The notes: generated by a model from the letters alone, not told the origin. A stretch of 64,000 nt of DNA from Cupriavidus necator (GCF_013141915.1 NZ_SROX01000014.1:1-64000); one strand, 5' to 3'. Counted from the first letter of the stretch, positions 8,448-20,004 are shown. Program-made: numbers and translations.

Positions 8448-9191
8448 TTACTGCATGTGCTGCCCGCCGTTGATGGCGATATTCGACCCGGTCACATAGG
8501 CAGCGTCCTCCGAGCACAGGTAGGCAATCAGCGCGGCCACCTCCTCCGGCTTGCCGACGCGGCCCACCGGGATCTGCGGCAGGATTTTGCTCTCCATGAT
8601 GTCTTTGGGCACGGCATTGACCATCTTGGTAGCCAGGTAGCCAGGCGAAACCGTATTGACCGTCACGCCCTTGCGCGCCACTTCCAGCGCCAGCGATTTG
8701 GTGAAGCCGTGCATGCCGGCCTTGGCCGCGGCGTAGTTGGTCTGGCCGAACGCACCCTTGGAGCCGTTGACCGACGAAATATTGATGATGCGGCCCCAGC
8801 CGCGCTCGACCATGCCTTCGCAAAGCGGCTTGGTGAGGTTGAACACCGAATCGAGGTTGGTGCGCATCACTGCATCCCAGTTCGGCTTGTCCATCTTCTT
8901 GAAAGCCATGTCGCGCGTAATGCCGGCATTGTTCACCAGGATGTCGACGTGGCCGACGTCGGCCAGGATCTGCGCCGCGCAGGCCTGGCAGGCGTCATAG
9001 TCGGATACGTCGACCGCATAGGCGCGCATCTCGCGGCCGCCGGCGGCCATCGCGGCGAGCCAGGCTTGCGCGTTGGCATTGCCCGGCGTGTGGGTCACCA
9101 CCACGGCATGGCCGGCGTCGTGCAGCCGGATGCTGATGGCTTCGCCCAGTCCACCCATGCCACCTGTTACCAGTGCGATTCTCTTTGTCAT
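8448..9191 (-). CDS. phaB: acetoacetyl-CoA reductase (PhaB)
   Basis: NADPH-dependent reduction of acetoacetyl-CoA to (R)-3-hydroxybutyryl-CoA, the second step of PHB synthesis. It is a 247-residue short-chain dehydrogenase: GGMGGLG cofactor loop at 10-16, NNAG at 87-90, catalytic Ser140, Tyr153 and Lys157. The stretches NNAGITRD, VNISSVNG-like INISSVNGSKG, and GGQHM at the C-terminus are diagnostic of PhaB rather than FabG. It lies 260 bp downstream of a phasin gene on the same strand, like the phaP3-phaB3 pair of C. necator. Calling it the B3 copy is by analogy. Confidence 0.93.
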   Translation of the reverse strand: MTKRIALVTGGMGGLGEAISIRLHDAGHAVVVTHTPGNANAQAWLAAMAAGGREMRAYAVDVSDYDACQACAAQILADVGHVDILVNNAGITRDMAFKKMDKPNWDAVMRTNLDSVFNLTKPLCEGMVERGWGRIINISSVNGSKGAFGQTNYAAAKAGMHGFTKSLALEVARKGVTVNTVSPGYLATKMVNAVPKDIMESKILPQIPVGRVGKPEEVAALIAYLCSEDAAYVTGSNIAINGGQHMQ

Positions 9192-9367
9192 GCTGATTGC
9201 GTCGTTGTCGTAAGTTGAAAGACCCCTGCCATGCAGGAAAAAAGCATTCCCCCGGTAGTTCCGGGCAAGCTCCCGCCGCCGTGGCGCAGGCAAAGCGCGG
9301 CCATGCCGGGCCGGACCATGCCGGTCCCGGTGCGCAGTTTGGGCGGGAAGGTGGGTGTCGCGGTGCC

Positions 9368-9399
9368 GCAGGCCGGGAAACGCGGGGGTCCCGGCCTGC
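9368..9399. repeat. long-stem hairpin between phasin and phaB
   Basis: GCAGGCCGGGA at 9368-9378 pairs perfectly with TCCCGGCCTGC at 9389-9399 around a 10-nt loop. It lies in the 263-bp phaP-phaB spacer, where no gene can be seen. There is no T-tract, so it may be an attenuating or transcript-stabilising stem that separates the two mRNAs' levels rather than a full terminator. Confidence 0.6.
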
Positions 9400-9454
9400 A
9401 CGCCTGCGATCTGTGTTTAGCGCTGGCGGCGCTTGCGGAGCCAGCGTCGCGCCG

Positions 9455-10012
9455 TTACGCCTTGGCGGCGCGCGGCGAAGCGTTCGCAGCCGTGCCTGAC
9501 GCGGCTGCGGCGCTCCTGGCAAAGTTGGCCTTGGCGACTTCAGCGGTCTGCTTGGCTGCGTCCTGGAGCGATTGATAGGTGGTGCTGGCCGCGGCGACGC
9601 CGGATTGCAGCAGCGCGGTCAGCGCTTCCGAACCGGCCGGCGCGTTCTGCACGAAGCTATCGACCAACACCTGCATATTGCGGTTGTGCTGTGCGTACTG
9701 GGCCTCGACGGCCTTGCTCAGCTCCGCCTGCGTATTCGAGGCGATTTCATAGACGTGGCGGGCATACGCTACCGCCTTCTCGGCGGCCGGCTGGGCCAGG
9801 GTGCCCTGGGCCGCGAACACTTCGCGCAAGTCCTTGCCGGCCAGCACTGCCTCGACGTTTTCCTGGCCTTCGGTCAGCGTGGTCCTGAAAGCCTGCAGGT
9901 TCAGCTCGGTCAGCTTCTGGAAACCTTCGAACGCGGTGTTCGTCAGCGCGAACAAATGGCTGAGGTTGGACTTCTGCGCCGCAGCAAACTGTTCAGGCGT
10001 AAAAGGTGACAT
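9455..10012 (-). CDS. phaP: phasin (PHB granule-associated protein)
   Basis: A 185-residue phasin that coats PHB granules. It opens with SPFTPEQFAAAQKSNL, typical of betaproteobacterial phasins, is wholly helical with amphipathic repeats, and ends in an Ala-rich low-complexity tail. AGGAGA precedes the ATG at 10012. No signal peptide or membrane segment. Upstream lies an unusually AT-rich ~150-bp stretch expected to hold its promoter; phasin genes are usually repressed by PhaR. Similar in placement to phaP3 of C. necator. Confidence 0.92.
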   Translation of the reverse strand: MSPFTPEQFAAAQKSNLSHLFALTNTAFEGFQKLTELNLQAFRTTLTEGQENVEAVLAGKDLREVFAAQGTLAQPAAEKAVAYARHVYEIASNTQAELSKAVEAQYAQHNRNMQVLVDSFVQNAPAGSEALTALLQSGVAAASTTYQSLQDAAKQTAEVAKANFARSAAAASGTAANASPRAAKA

Positions 10013-10363
10013 GCAGATCTCCTGTGGATGGATCGGTCGGAATGGCGCGACACTGCTGGGAACGGACACCGAGCGAAGCAACTGGCCGGGCCGCGCGGGC
10101 CATCTTGCAGCGCACCATCGAGAGCGCATCCTAGAGGTTTTCTTCTAACCTGTGCGCTAGGGATAAACCCAAAAAGTATTAAAGAAAGGACAATGTAAGT
10201 GATTAAAACGGCTCAAAAGTTACAAGTACTTACCCTGTATTGCTGCACCGCATAACTGATGTAAGGCCGGCCTAACTTGGTCCTGTCGCCGCGAGAGCGA
10301 AAAAAAAAAACCGCAGCCGAAGCTGCGGTTTTTTTGCTCGCATCCGGCATGCCGGAGCCGCGA
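10013..10363. other. phasin promoter region and aceB 3' end
   Basis: No gene is visible in these 350 bases. The stretch 10130-10260 is strikingly AT-rich compared with its surroundings and holds several poly-A/T patches suited to a leftward promoter for the phasin gene. TGCTGCACCGCA at about 10238-10249 is a TGC-rich element reminiscent of PhaR targets, but I cannot verify it. The right end holds the terminator described separately. Confidence 0.5.
10301..10337 (-). terminator. rho-independent terminator of aceB (symmetrical)
   Basis: CCGCAGC at 10311-10317 pairs with GCTGCGG at 10322-10328 around a CGAA tetraloop. A run of ten A's lies on the left and seven T's on the right, so it can stop transcripts from both sides. 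It lies 27 bases after the malate synthase stop codon. Confidence 0.92.
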
Positions 10364-11950
10364 TCAGACCTCTTCGTATAGCGGCAGCGTCAGGAATTCA
10401 GCAAAGTCCTCCGAGGTGGACATCTGCTCGAAAATCTCGGCGGCACGGTCATACGTGCTGGTATCGCCACCGACCAGTTGCTTGACCTTGGCAAGCTCTT
10501 CCGGAATCAGCTTGCGCACCAGTTCGGCGGTGACCTTGGTGCCGTCTTCCAGCTTGCCCTTGGGCGAGCGGATCCACTGCCACACCTGCGAGCGCGAGAT
10601 CTCGGCGGTGGCGGCGTCTTCCATCAGGTTGTGGATCGGCACGCAGCCATTGCCGGCCAGCCAGGCGCCCAGGTAGTGGATGCCGACGTTGATGTTCATG
10701 CGCAGGCCGTGCTCGGTGATCGGCGTTTCCGGCTGGAAGTTCAGCAGGTCGGCGCCCTTCACTTGCACGTCCGGACGTTGCTTGCCGAACTGGTTCGGCT
10801 GGTCGCCCAGCACCGCCACAAATTCCTTCATGGCCGGCTCGACCAGGCCCGGGTGGGCCACCCAGCCGCCGTCATAGCCGTCGGTGGCGTCGCGGCGCTT
10901 GTCGCTGATGATGCCTTCCATGGCGATGGCGTTCTTCTCCGGATCGTTCTTGATCGGGATCAGTGCGCTCATGCCGCCGATGGCGGGCGCGCCGCGGTGG
11001 TGGCAGGTCTTGAGCAGCAGCAGCGCATACGAGCGCATGAACGGCGCGGTCATGGTGACCTTGGCGCGGTCGGCCAGGCAGAAGTCCTTGTCGTTCTTGA
11101 ACTTCTTGATGCACGAGAAGATGTAGTCCCAGCGGCCGGCATTCAGGCCGGCGCTGTGCTCGCGCAGCTCATACAGGATTTCATCCATCTCGAACGCCGC
11201 CAGGATCGTTTCGATCAGCACGGTGGCCTTGATGGTGCCTTGCGGCAGGCCGATTTCGTTCTGCGCCATCACGAAGATGTCGTTCCACAGGCGCGCTTCC
11301 AGATGGCTTTCCATCTTCGGCAGGTAGAAGAACGGGCCGGCGCCGCGGGCGATCTGTTCCTTGGCGTTGTGGAACAGGAACAGCGCGAAATCAAAGATGC
11401 CGCCCGAGACGCGCTTGCCGTCGATGGTGACGTGCTTCTCGTCCAGGTGCCAGCCGCGCGGACGCACCTGCAGCGTGGCGATCTTGTCGTTCAGCTTGTA
11501 TTGCTTGCCCTTGGATTCCAGGGTCAGCGTGCGGCGCACGGCGGCCTTCAGGTTGACCTGGCCCTGCAGCTGGTTGTGCCAGTTGGGGGTGTTGGAATCC
11601 TCGAAGTCGGTCATGTAGCTGTCAGCGCCCGAGTTGAAGGCGTTGATCACCATCTTGGCTTCGACCGGGCCGGTGATTTCCACGCGGCGGCATTCCAGGG
11701 CCTTGGGCACCGGGGCAACTTTCCAGTCGCCTTCGCGGATGCTCTTGGTTTCCGGCAGGAAGTCGGGCACCTCGCCGGCGTCCAGGCGCTTGGCGCGCTC
11801 GACGCGCGCGGCCAGCAGTTCCTGACGGCGCGGCTCGAAGGCGCGGTGCAGCTTGTCTACCAGGGCCAGGGCTTCCGGCGTGAGGATATCTTCGTAGGCC
11901 GGCAGGACTTCGCCGGTAATCTTCATGCCCGCGGGCAGCGTGATAGCCAT
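10364..11950 (-). CDS. aceB: malate synthase A
   Basis: Condenses glyoxylate with acetyl-CoA to malate, the second step of the glyoxylate shunt. Length 528 matches the short (A-type) isoform. The family's signature region is visible as HSAGLNAGRWDYIFS, with MRSYALLLLKTCHHRGAPAIGGM-type segment following and the catalytic-Asp region DGYDGGWVAHPGL. AGGAGAACACTG precedes the ATG. Isocitrate lyase is encoded 3.7 kb away on the same strand but not in one operon: an HAD gene, LysR, Usp and M48 genes lie between, two of them on the opposite strand. Confidence 0.97.
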   Translation of the reverse strand: MAITLPAGMKITGEVLPAYEDILTPEALALVDKLHRAFEPRRQELLAARVERAKRLDAGEVPDFLPETKSIREGDWKVAPVPKALECRRVEITGPVEAKMVINAFNSGADSYMTDFEDSNTPNWHNQLQGQVNLKAAVRRTLTLESKGKQYKLNDKIATLQVRPRGWHLDEKHVTIDGKRVSGGIFDFALFLFHNAKEQIARGAGPFFYLPKMESHLEARLWNDIFVMAQNEIGLPQGTIKATVLIETILAAFEMDEILYELREHSAGLNAGRWDYIFSCIKKFKNDKDFCLADRAKVTMTAPFMRSYALLLLKTCHHRGAPAIGGMSALIPIKNDPEKNAIAMEGIISDKRRDATDGYDGGWVAHPGLVEPAMKEFVAVLGDQPNQFGKQRPDVQVKGADLLNFQPETPITEHGLRMNINVGIHYLGAWLAGNGCVPIHNLMEDAATAEISRSQVWQWIRSPKGKLEDGTKVTAELVRKLIPEELAKVKQLVGGDTSTYDRAAEIFEQMSTSEDFAEFLTLPLYEEV

Positions 11951-12001
11951 CAGTGTTCTCCTGTTAAACGATAGCGATAGCGTTGGTTGTGGGGCGCCCT
12001 G

Positions 12002-12703
12002 CTATGCCGCCACGCCATGGGCGCGGACGAATTCGAGCAGGTCGTTCATGTCGTGCCCGGTGCCGGCGGGGGCGACATCGAGCCGCTCCGCCGGGTGGCC
12101 GGCACGGTTGATCCAGAAGGTGGTGTAGCCATACCAGGTGGCGCCGCAGGCGTCCCAGCCGTTGGATGAGACGAACAGCATTTCCTGCGCCTCCAGGCCA
12201 AAGGCCAGCGGCCCCAGCGCATAGGCGGCGGGCGCGGTCTTGTACTGGCGCACCGCGTCGACCGACAGCACGTGGTCGAACAGCCCCTGCATGCCGGCGC
12301 TCTTGACCGAGATGTCGAGCATCTCCGCGTTGCCGTTGGAGAGGATGCCAAGCGGCAACCCTGCCTTGCGCAAGCGCTTGAGCGCACCCAGGTTTTCCGG
12401 GAAGGCCGACAGGCAGGCGTATTCCTTCAGCAGCTGCGCTTCGCCGGACTCGTCCAGCGCTAGGCCAAGCCGCTCGGCGGCGTAGCGCAACGCGTCCACC
12501 GTAATGGCCCAGAACGGCTTATAGCGCGCGCCGTCGGGCGCGGCCATGGTGCGGATACGGGTGTAGTCGATCTGCCGGTCGCGCCACAGCAGCGCCAGCG
12601 CCTCGCCACGGCCCGGGAACAGCTGCTCCGCGCGCGCGGTCACGGAATACACGTCGAACAGCGTGCCATAGGCATCGAAGACGACGGCGCGGATCTTGTT
12701 CAT
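12002..12703 (-). CDS. HAD-family (S)-2-haloacid dehalogenase (type II)
   Basis: Hydrolyses 2-haloalkanoic acids with inversion, if it keeps the family activity. The 233-residue protein has every L-2-haloacid dehalogenase landmark: nucleophile Asp10 in FDAYGTLFD, Arg41 in WRDRQ, SNG at 122-124, Lys155 in YKTAPAAY and SSNGWDACGA at 179-188. ATG at 12703 chosen because the first beta strand starts there. It sits 51 bases upstream of aceB on the same strand and diverges from a LysR gene. Product 2-hydroxyacids (e.g. glycolate from haloacetate) could feed glyoxylate, which would fit the location beside malate synthase; that link is inference. Confidence 0.9.
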   Translation of the reverse strand: MNKIRAVVFDAYGTLFDVYSVTARAEQLFPGRGEALALLWRDRQIDYTRIRTMAAPDGARYKPFWAITVDALRYAAERLGLALDESGEAQLLKEYACLSAFPENLGALKRLRKAGLPLGILSNGNAEMLDISVKSAGMQGLFDHVLSVDAVRQYKTAPAAYALGPLAFGLEAQEMLFVSSNGWDACGATWYGYTTFWINRAGHPAERLDVAPAGTGHDMNDLLEFVRAHGVAA

Positions 12704-12992
12704 AAGGGCCTGGGCAAGCTGCGACGGTACGGGCGACTGGATGGACAAGGGCCAGACCACAGCTGCGTGGCTCTGTACACCATTGAATGCATCAAATTGT
12801 AGGGAGACGCTGCAATGCGGCAAAGTGGCCGTCGGTCACTTGATCTTTTACTTTTACACAACTAATCTTGGCTCACTAAAACGAAACTCCGCACCAAATC
12901 CTCTTCTTTGGCGCGCGAAGGCCCGCCACGGCACCCGTTGCATGGCCGACGCGGCACATCGCGCCCTCCCGCGCATATCAGGCGAAACCTTT

Positions 12993-13943
12993 GTGGACCA
13001 TTTCAAACAACTGGAGACCTTTGTATCCGTCGCCTCGCGTGGCAGCCTGTCCGCCGCCGCCGCGGCAGAGGGCGTGGCGCCCGCGATCATCGGCCGGCGC
13101 ATCGATGCGCTCGAAGAGCGCCTGGGCGTCAAGCTGCTGGTACGGACCACGCGCAAGATCAGCCTGACTTTCGAAGGCTCGGCGTTCCTGGAAGATTGCC
13201 AGCGCATCCTCAACGACCTGCACAACGCCGAGGCCAGCGTCTCCGCCGGCGGCGTCAAGGCCAGCGGCCACCTGCGCGTGACCGCCCCAGCAGGCTATGG
13301 CCGCAAGCACGTGGCGCCGCTGGTGCCGCTGTTCATCGAGTCGCACCCTGACGTGTCGATCACGCTCGACCTGTCCGACCGCGTGGTCGACCTCGTCAAC
13401 GAAGGCTTCGACTGCGCCATCCGTCTGGGCGACCTGCCCGATTCCAGCCTGGTGTCGATCCGGCTGGCCGAAACCCGCCGCGTGGTGGTGGCCGCGCCGG
13501 AATACCTGGCGCGCGCCGGGCGCCCGAAGACGCCGGAGGACCTGCAGCGCCATAACTGCCTCGCCTTCGGCGCCAGCGCCAATATGCAGCGCGGCTGGGT
13601 GTTCCAGGAAGAAGGCCGGGCCGTGACCGTGAAGGTGGGCGGCACCATGGAATGCAGCGACGGCGCGGTGCTGCACGAGTGGTGCCTGCAAGGTAACGGG
13701 CTGGCCTGGCGCTCCTGGTGGGAAGTCGGCAGCGAAATCGCCAGCGGACGGCTGGTCACTGTGCTGGACGAGTTCCAGGCGCCGCCGATCGGCATCCATG
13801 CGGTGTTTCCGCAGCGCAAGCACCTGCCGCTGCGGGTGCGGCTCTTTATCGACCACCTGAAGAACACGTACGGCAACCCGTCCTACTGGCGGCGCGCCGA
13901 GCAGGCCGCTGCGCTGCCCGTGGCCGAGGTGCTGGCGGACTGA
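12993..13943 (+). CDS. LysR-family transcriptional regulator
   Basis: A LysR regulator of about 316 residues with HTH DHFKQLETFVSVASRGSL and AAAEGVAPAIIGRRIDALEERLG, then RTTRKISLTFEG and the effector domain (FDCAIRLGDLPDSSL). A GTG at 12993 preceded by AGGCGA places the start directly at the HTH; an in-frame ATG at 12942 would add 17 unconserved residues. Divergent from the haloacid dehalogenase gene with a 289-bp spacer that is AT-rich near 12840-12900, a natural target region. The dehalogenase and perhaps aceB are candidate targets. Confidence 0.85.
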   Translation: MDHFKQLETFVSVASRGSLSAAAAAEGVAPAIIGRRIDALEERLGVKLLVRTTRKISLTFEGSAFLEDCQRILNDLHNAEASVSAGGVKASGHLRVTAPAGYGRKHVAPLVPLFIESHPDVSITLDLSDRVVDLVNEGFDCAIRLGDLPDSSLVSIRLAETRRVVVAAPEYLARAGRPKTPEDLQRHNCLAFGASANMQRGWVFQEEGRAVTVKVGGTMECSDGAVLHEWCLQGNGLAWRSWWEVGSEIASGRLVTVLDEFQAPPIGIHAVFPQRKHLPLRVRLFIDHLKNTYGNPSYWRRAEQAAALPVAEVLAD

Positions 13944-13959
13944 ACCGCGGGGCGCACAC

Positions 13960-13974
13960 GGTGTCCGGGACACC
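13960..13974. promoter_or_regulatory. 15-bp palindrome upstream of usp
   Basis: GGTGTCC-G-GGACACC is a perfect dyad around one base, located between the LysR stop and the usp start. It could be an operator or a weak hairpin at the LysR 3' end. A TACAAT-like hexamer lies downstream near 14029, suggesting a usp promoter, though no good -35 is visible at the right spacing. Confidence 0.4.
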
Positions 13975-14119
13975 TTGATCGCCATTGACATTACGCAATG
14001 ACCTTCTCGGCACACTGACTACAATGGATTCGAGACAGGCGTTTCCCGGCGCCCCGGCGCTGCCGCCGATCAACGGGTCGCCGCCCTGCCCCCATCCCTA
14101 GTCAGCAAAGGAGCCCCGC

Positions 14120-14554
14120 ATGTTCCAACATATCCTGCTTCCCACCGACGGCTCGGAACTCTCCAAGAAAGCCATCAACGGCGGACTGGAGCTGGCCAAG
14201 GCCATCGGCGCGCGCGTCACGGCCTATGTCTGCCTGGAGGAATACCCGTACACGCCGTTCAGCGAGATCGTGGTCGAGGCCCCGCAGGCGTTCAAGGACC
14301 GCATCGAGAACCAGGCCAAGCTGTATCTGAAGGAAGTCGAGAACCTCGCCATGGCGGCCGGCGTGACCTTCGACACCGACATGTCGACCTTTGCCGTTCC
14401 TTACCTGGGCATCATCGATGCCGCCGAGCGCCATGGCTGCGACGTGATCTTCATGGCCTCGCACGGCCGGCGCGGGCTGTCCGGCCTGCTGCTCGGCAGC
14501 GAGACGCAGAAGGTGCTCACGCATACCGACATTCCGGTGATCGTCTATCGCTGA
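14120..14554 (+). CDS. universal stress protein, UspA family
   Basis: A 144-residue UspA protein: FQHILLPTDGSELS at the N-terminus and the nucleotide-binding GRRGLSGLLLGSETQ near the C-terminus, followed by IPVIVYR. AAGGAG precedes the ATG by seven bases. It is paralogous to the Usp at 7838. It is monocistronic: a LysR gene ends upstream and a strong terminator follows. Confidence 0.94.
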   Translation: MFQHILLPTDGSELSKKAINGGLELAKAIGARVTAYVCLEEYPYTPFSEIVVEAPQAFKDRIENQAKLYLKEVENLAMAAGVTFDTDMSTFAVPYLGIIDAAERHGCDVIFMASHGRRGLSGLLLGSETQKVLTHTDIPVIVYR

Positions 14555-14580
14555 ACGCCGGCGCGCCGCGCGCCAAAAGC

Positions 14581-14621
14581 AAAACCGCCCGCACCGGCAT
14601 GGCCGTGCGGGCGGTTTTTTT
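14581..14621. terminator. bidirectional rho-independent terminator
   Basis: CCGCCCGCAC at 14585-14594 pairs perfectly with GTGCGGGCGG at 14605-14614, flanked by AAAA on the left and seven T's on the right. It lies between the convergent usp and M48 protease genes and can serve both. Confidence 0.92.
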
Positions 14622-14635
14622 CTTGCGCAGGCCGC

Positions 14636-15397
14636 TTATGAAGCCTTGCTGATGCGCTGCTCGATATGCTTGGCGCGATCTTCCGAGCCCGGGTGCGACG
14701 AGAACATGCTGGACTTGCCGCCGTCGAGCTTGGCCAGCTTCTGGAAGGCCGTGACCAGGCCCTTGGTGTTGGCCTTGTTCTTGGTCAGCAGGTCGAACGA
14801 ATAGTCATCGGCCGCGCTTTCCTGCGACTGCGAGAATTGCGCATTGATCAGCTTCTCGCCGAGCTCGCCCAGTTGCGACTGCGACAACGCCGCCACCGCG
14901 CCATTGCCGGCCGCCGCCGCCGCGCCGCGTGCCGCGGTGGCGGTGTAGGCCACCTGCATGGCCTTCTTGGTATGGCCCAGCGCCACGTGGCCCAGCTCGT
15001 GGCCCAGCACGCCGCGCACTTCGTCGTCGGTCATCATGTCCATCAGGCCGCTGTAGACGCGCACGCAGCCGTTGGCCATGGCCCAGGCGTTGACGTCCTT
15101 GGTCATGTAGACCTTGGCATTGACATTGGGCACATCGCTGTTCTTCAGCCCGCTCATGATCTTGACCAGGCGCTTGCTGTAGGTGGTATTGGTAGCGGCG
15201 ATCTTGTTGGTCTTGTCCGATTCCGCGCAAGCCTGGTCCGACAGGCTCTTGACGTCGGCGTCAGACAACGTGGCAGCCTTGGCCAGCGAGGTGCCGGCAC
15301 TGAGCATGCCGTCGACGTTGGTGGGCATGCCGCCGGAACAGCCGGCCAGCAGTGCCGCAGCGACGGCGCAGGAAGCGAGCGAGAGAGTTGCTTTCAT
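14636..15397 (-). CDS. M48-family metalloprotease lipoprotein
   Basis: A 253-residue zinc protease of the M48 (Ste24/BepA/LoiP-like) family anchored by a lipid. The signal peptide ends in lipobox LAGC (Cys20). The zinc site HELGH is at 133-137, followed by the further Glu region QESAADDYSFDLL, about 60 residues on. C-terminal SSHPGSEDRAKHI is typical. Periplasmic quality control of envelope proteins is the known role of the family. It is monocistronic, leftward, separated from aceA by a terminator. Confidence 0.92.
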   Translation of the reverse strand: MKATLSLASCAVAAALLAGCSGGMPTNVDGMLSAGTSLAKAATLSDADVKSLSDQACAESDKTNKIAATNTTYSKRLVKIMSGLKNSDVPNVNAKVYMTKDVNAWAMANGCVRVYSGLMDMMTDDEVRGVLGHELGHVALGHTKKAMQVAYTATAARGAAAAAGNGAVAALSQSQLGELGEKLINAQFSQSQESAADDYSFDLLTKNKANTKGLVTAFQKLAKLDGGKSSMFSSHPGSEDRAKHIEQRISKAS

Positions 15398-15544
15398 GAT
15401 GTTGTTCTGGGTGAAGTGGCTCGGAGTGCCGATAAAGGCCCCGGCACTTTAAGCCATCTCTCCGCGCGAGGGAATCACCCAAACGCCGCAAGCCGCCAAA
15501 AATGACAATTTGTTGCATTTGGACAATCTTCCAGATCTCAGCGC

Positions 15545-15581
15545 AAAAAAAATCGCGCCGTCCCTGAGAGAGAACGGCGCG
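15545..15581 (-). terminator. rho-independent terminator of aceA
   Basis: Read leftward, the stem CGCGCCGT/ACGGCGCG (plus coordinates 15554-15561 and 15574-15581) is followed by a run of T's (A's at 15545-15552). A second strong stem without T-tract, CCCGCCGG/CCGGCGGG, lies between it and the aceA stop codon near 15624-15650. Confidence 0.85.
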
Positions 15582-15662
15582 TCGCCTAAAAGAGAGAGCG
15601 TGATGGTCACACGCACTCCCGATCCCGCCGGACCCACGAGCCGGCGGGAGTGACCAGGAGAG

Positions 15663-16958
<1,296 letters not shown>

Positions 16959-17460
16959 GGTCATGCTCCTGAAAGTGATTGGGATGGCTGAACAGTTTCC
17001 TCATCACTTGCTCCTGAACAGCGCTGCGGTGCCGTGGGGCCCAGTTTTGCGCGCTCAGGTCACGTGTCTTATATAAGAGTTTAGAGAGCCATACCGCGTT
17101 GCAACAACCCAGTTGGTGGCCTGGCGCATAGAATTTTTAATCTTGAAATTCAATAGGTTATGGATGCAATTTCACGATGCGGGACATAATATTCCATCAT
17201 GAGAAATTGCGTTGTGCTCCGCAAAGCATGGATTTTTGGGGGCCAGAATGTCTTTCCACATCGTGAAAGAGCAAGGACGCGGCGAAGCTCCGGCATGCGG
17301 GCCAACATCGACGACATCCGGCGCCCGCCTCTCGGCCTATTTCCGCTGAAGCGACCGCGCCCGCGGCGGGCGCCGCATGGGCGGCTTGAACGCGCCCTGG
17401 TTTGGCATTAAGTTGGACGCACGTGTGCGGCACATCCGCGCGTCCGACCTGGGAGCTGAC
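16959..17460. promoter_or_regulatory. aceA control region (500-bp spacer)
   Basis: No gene is visible. For leftward aceA transcription the palindrome CTTATATAAG at 17068-17077 is a likely -10 region. Farther out lie TTGAA-A-TTCAA (17143-17153) and the inverted repeat GCAATTTC (17166-17173) / GAAATTGC (17203-17210). These fit operators of a regulator acting on aceA or on the divergent gene at 17461. The region is clearly more AT-rich than the coding DNA around it. Confidence 0.55.
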
Positions 17461-18720
17461 ATGGCAAGTTCACTTGCCGTCGACAAGGCCGGGGTGTCCG
17501 GATCGTCTTCGCGAACCGCCGACTGCCCTGCCGTCCTGTTTGGCGCCTTTGACCGCCACAACTTCGGCGATCTGCTGCTTCCCCATGTCATCGCGCGCCT
17601 GCTCGCCGCGCCCGGCCTACCGGACCTCTATTACGGCGGCCTGGCCGAACGCAATCTGGTCCCGCTGGGCGGCCACCGTGTGCACGCGATGGCGCGGCTG
17701 GCTGCCAGCGTGGGCAACACCGCCGTCGACATCATCCATGTCGGCGGCGAGATCCTGGCCTGCACTGCCTGGGAAGCGGCCGTGATGCTGCAACCCGCCG
17801 AGCGCGCCCCCGCCATTGTGGCAAAACTCGATGCCCTGCCGCGGGAGCGGACCGCGTGGGCGCGCGAAGTGCTGGGGCTGCGGGACAACGCGCCGTATCT
17901 GCTGCCTGCCGGCCTGTTTGCCAACGTCAGGCGGGTGATTTACCACGGCGTCGGCGGCATCACGCTGGGACAGATCGCCCCGGACACGCGCCACGAAGTG
18001 ATGACCAAGCTCGCAGCGGCCACCTGCGTGGGGGTCAGGGACCGGCAGACCCTGGCGATGCTGGACACCCACGGCATAGGCTGCCACCTGGAGCCCGACC
18101 CCGCCGTGATGGTGGCCGCATTGTTCAGCGATCGCATCCGGCACCGCGCCGGTCACGCCGAGCTTGCCAGGCTGGTCTCCCGCTTTGCGCGCGGGTACCT
18201 CGCGGTGCAGTGCAGCGCCGACTTCGGCGACGACGACACCCTGTCGCAGCTTGCCACGCAGCTTGAACAGGTGGCCCGGCCCCGAAAGCTCGGCCTGGCA
18301 CTGTTCCGCGCCGGCGCGGCGCCGTGGCACGACGACCTGGCCTGCTACCGGCGCCTCGCGGCACGACTCGTGGGCACACCCGCGGTGCTGTTTGGCTCGC
18401 TGAACCTGTGGGATATCTGCGCCCTGATCGCACACAGCCGCGGCTTCGTCGGCAGCAGCCTGCATGGCAGCATTGTCGCGGGCGCCTTCGCACTGCCCCG
18501 CCTGGGCGTGCTACGGCCCGGGCAGGCGCTTGCGGCAAGCAAGCAGGCTGCCTTCGCCGCGACCTGGGGCGCGGCCGACGTGCCCGCGGTGGTGGCGGTG
18601 GACGAGCTGGCCGCCGGCATGGACCAGGCCATGGCAACCGCGTCAGCGCGGCGCGAAGACCTGGCTCGAGCCCTGGTGAACGCCTTCCGGGCCAGCTTCA
18701 AGGCGGTCCACCACGCATAG
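17461..18720 (+). CDS. polysaccharide pyruvyl transferase-like protein
   Basis: A 419-residue cytosolic protein resembling polysaccharide pyruvyl transferases: AFDRHNFGDLLLPHVIAR near the N-terminus (the family's N-FGD-L motif), VGVRDRQT about residue 180, and the diagnostic C-terminal SRGFVGSSLHGSIVAGAFALPRLG. Such enzymes add ketal pyruvate to surface glycans, yet no glycan cluster surrounds it. The ATG at 17461 is preferred because GGGAG lies before it; an upstream in-frame ATG at 17377 would add 28 residues. Divergent from aceA. True substrate unknown. Confidence 0.75.
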   Translation: MASSLAVDKAGVSGSSSRTADCPAVLFGAFDRHNFGDLLLPHVIARLLAAPGLPDLYYGGLAERNLVPLGGHRVHAMARLAASVGNTAVDIIHVGGEILACTAWEAAVMLQPAERAPAIVAKLDALPRERTAWAREVLGLRDNAPYLLPAGLFANVRRVIYHGVGGITLGQIAPDTRHEVMTKLAAATCVGVRDRQTLAMLDTHGIGCHLEPDPAVMVAALFSDRIRHRAGHAELARLVSRFARGYLAVQCSADFGDDDTLSQLATQLEQVARPRKLGLALFRAGAAPWHDDLACYRRLAARLVGTPAVLFGSLNLWDICALIAHSRGFVGSSLHGSIVAGAFALPRLGVLRPGQALAASKQAAFAATWGAADVPAVVAVDELAAGMDQAMATASARREDLARALVNAFRASFKAVHHA

Positions 18721-18963
18721 AGGGCACCCCGGTGAAGTGTCCTGGTGACAGCGCGGCAGCTGTCCTCAGCGTAAACCCCGAGGCGATATCCGTCACATTG
18801 ACAGTCTGCTGACAGCCTTGCCTCCTAGAATCGGCCCCCCGGCTGGCTGTAACAGCCTCGCATGCCGGAACTCGGCGTCGGCCCTGCGCCAACGTGAGCA
18901 AACAGGGGCCCGCCGGCCCGTAACCGTGGTCGGATCGAAGCCCGCCACATGACAGGAAAGCAA

Positions 18964-20004
<1,041 letters not shown>

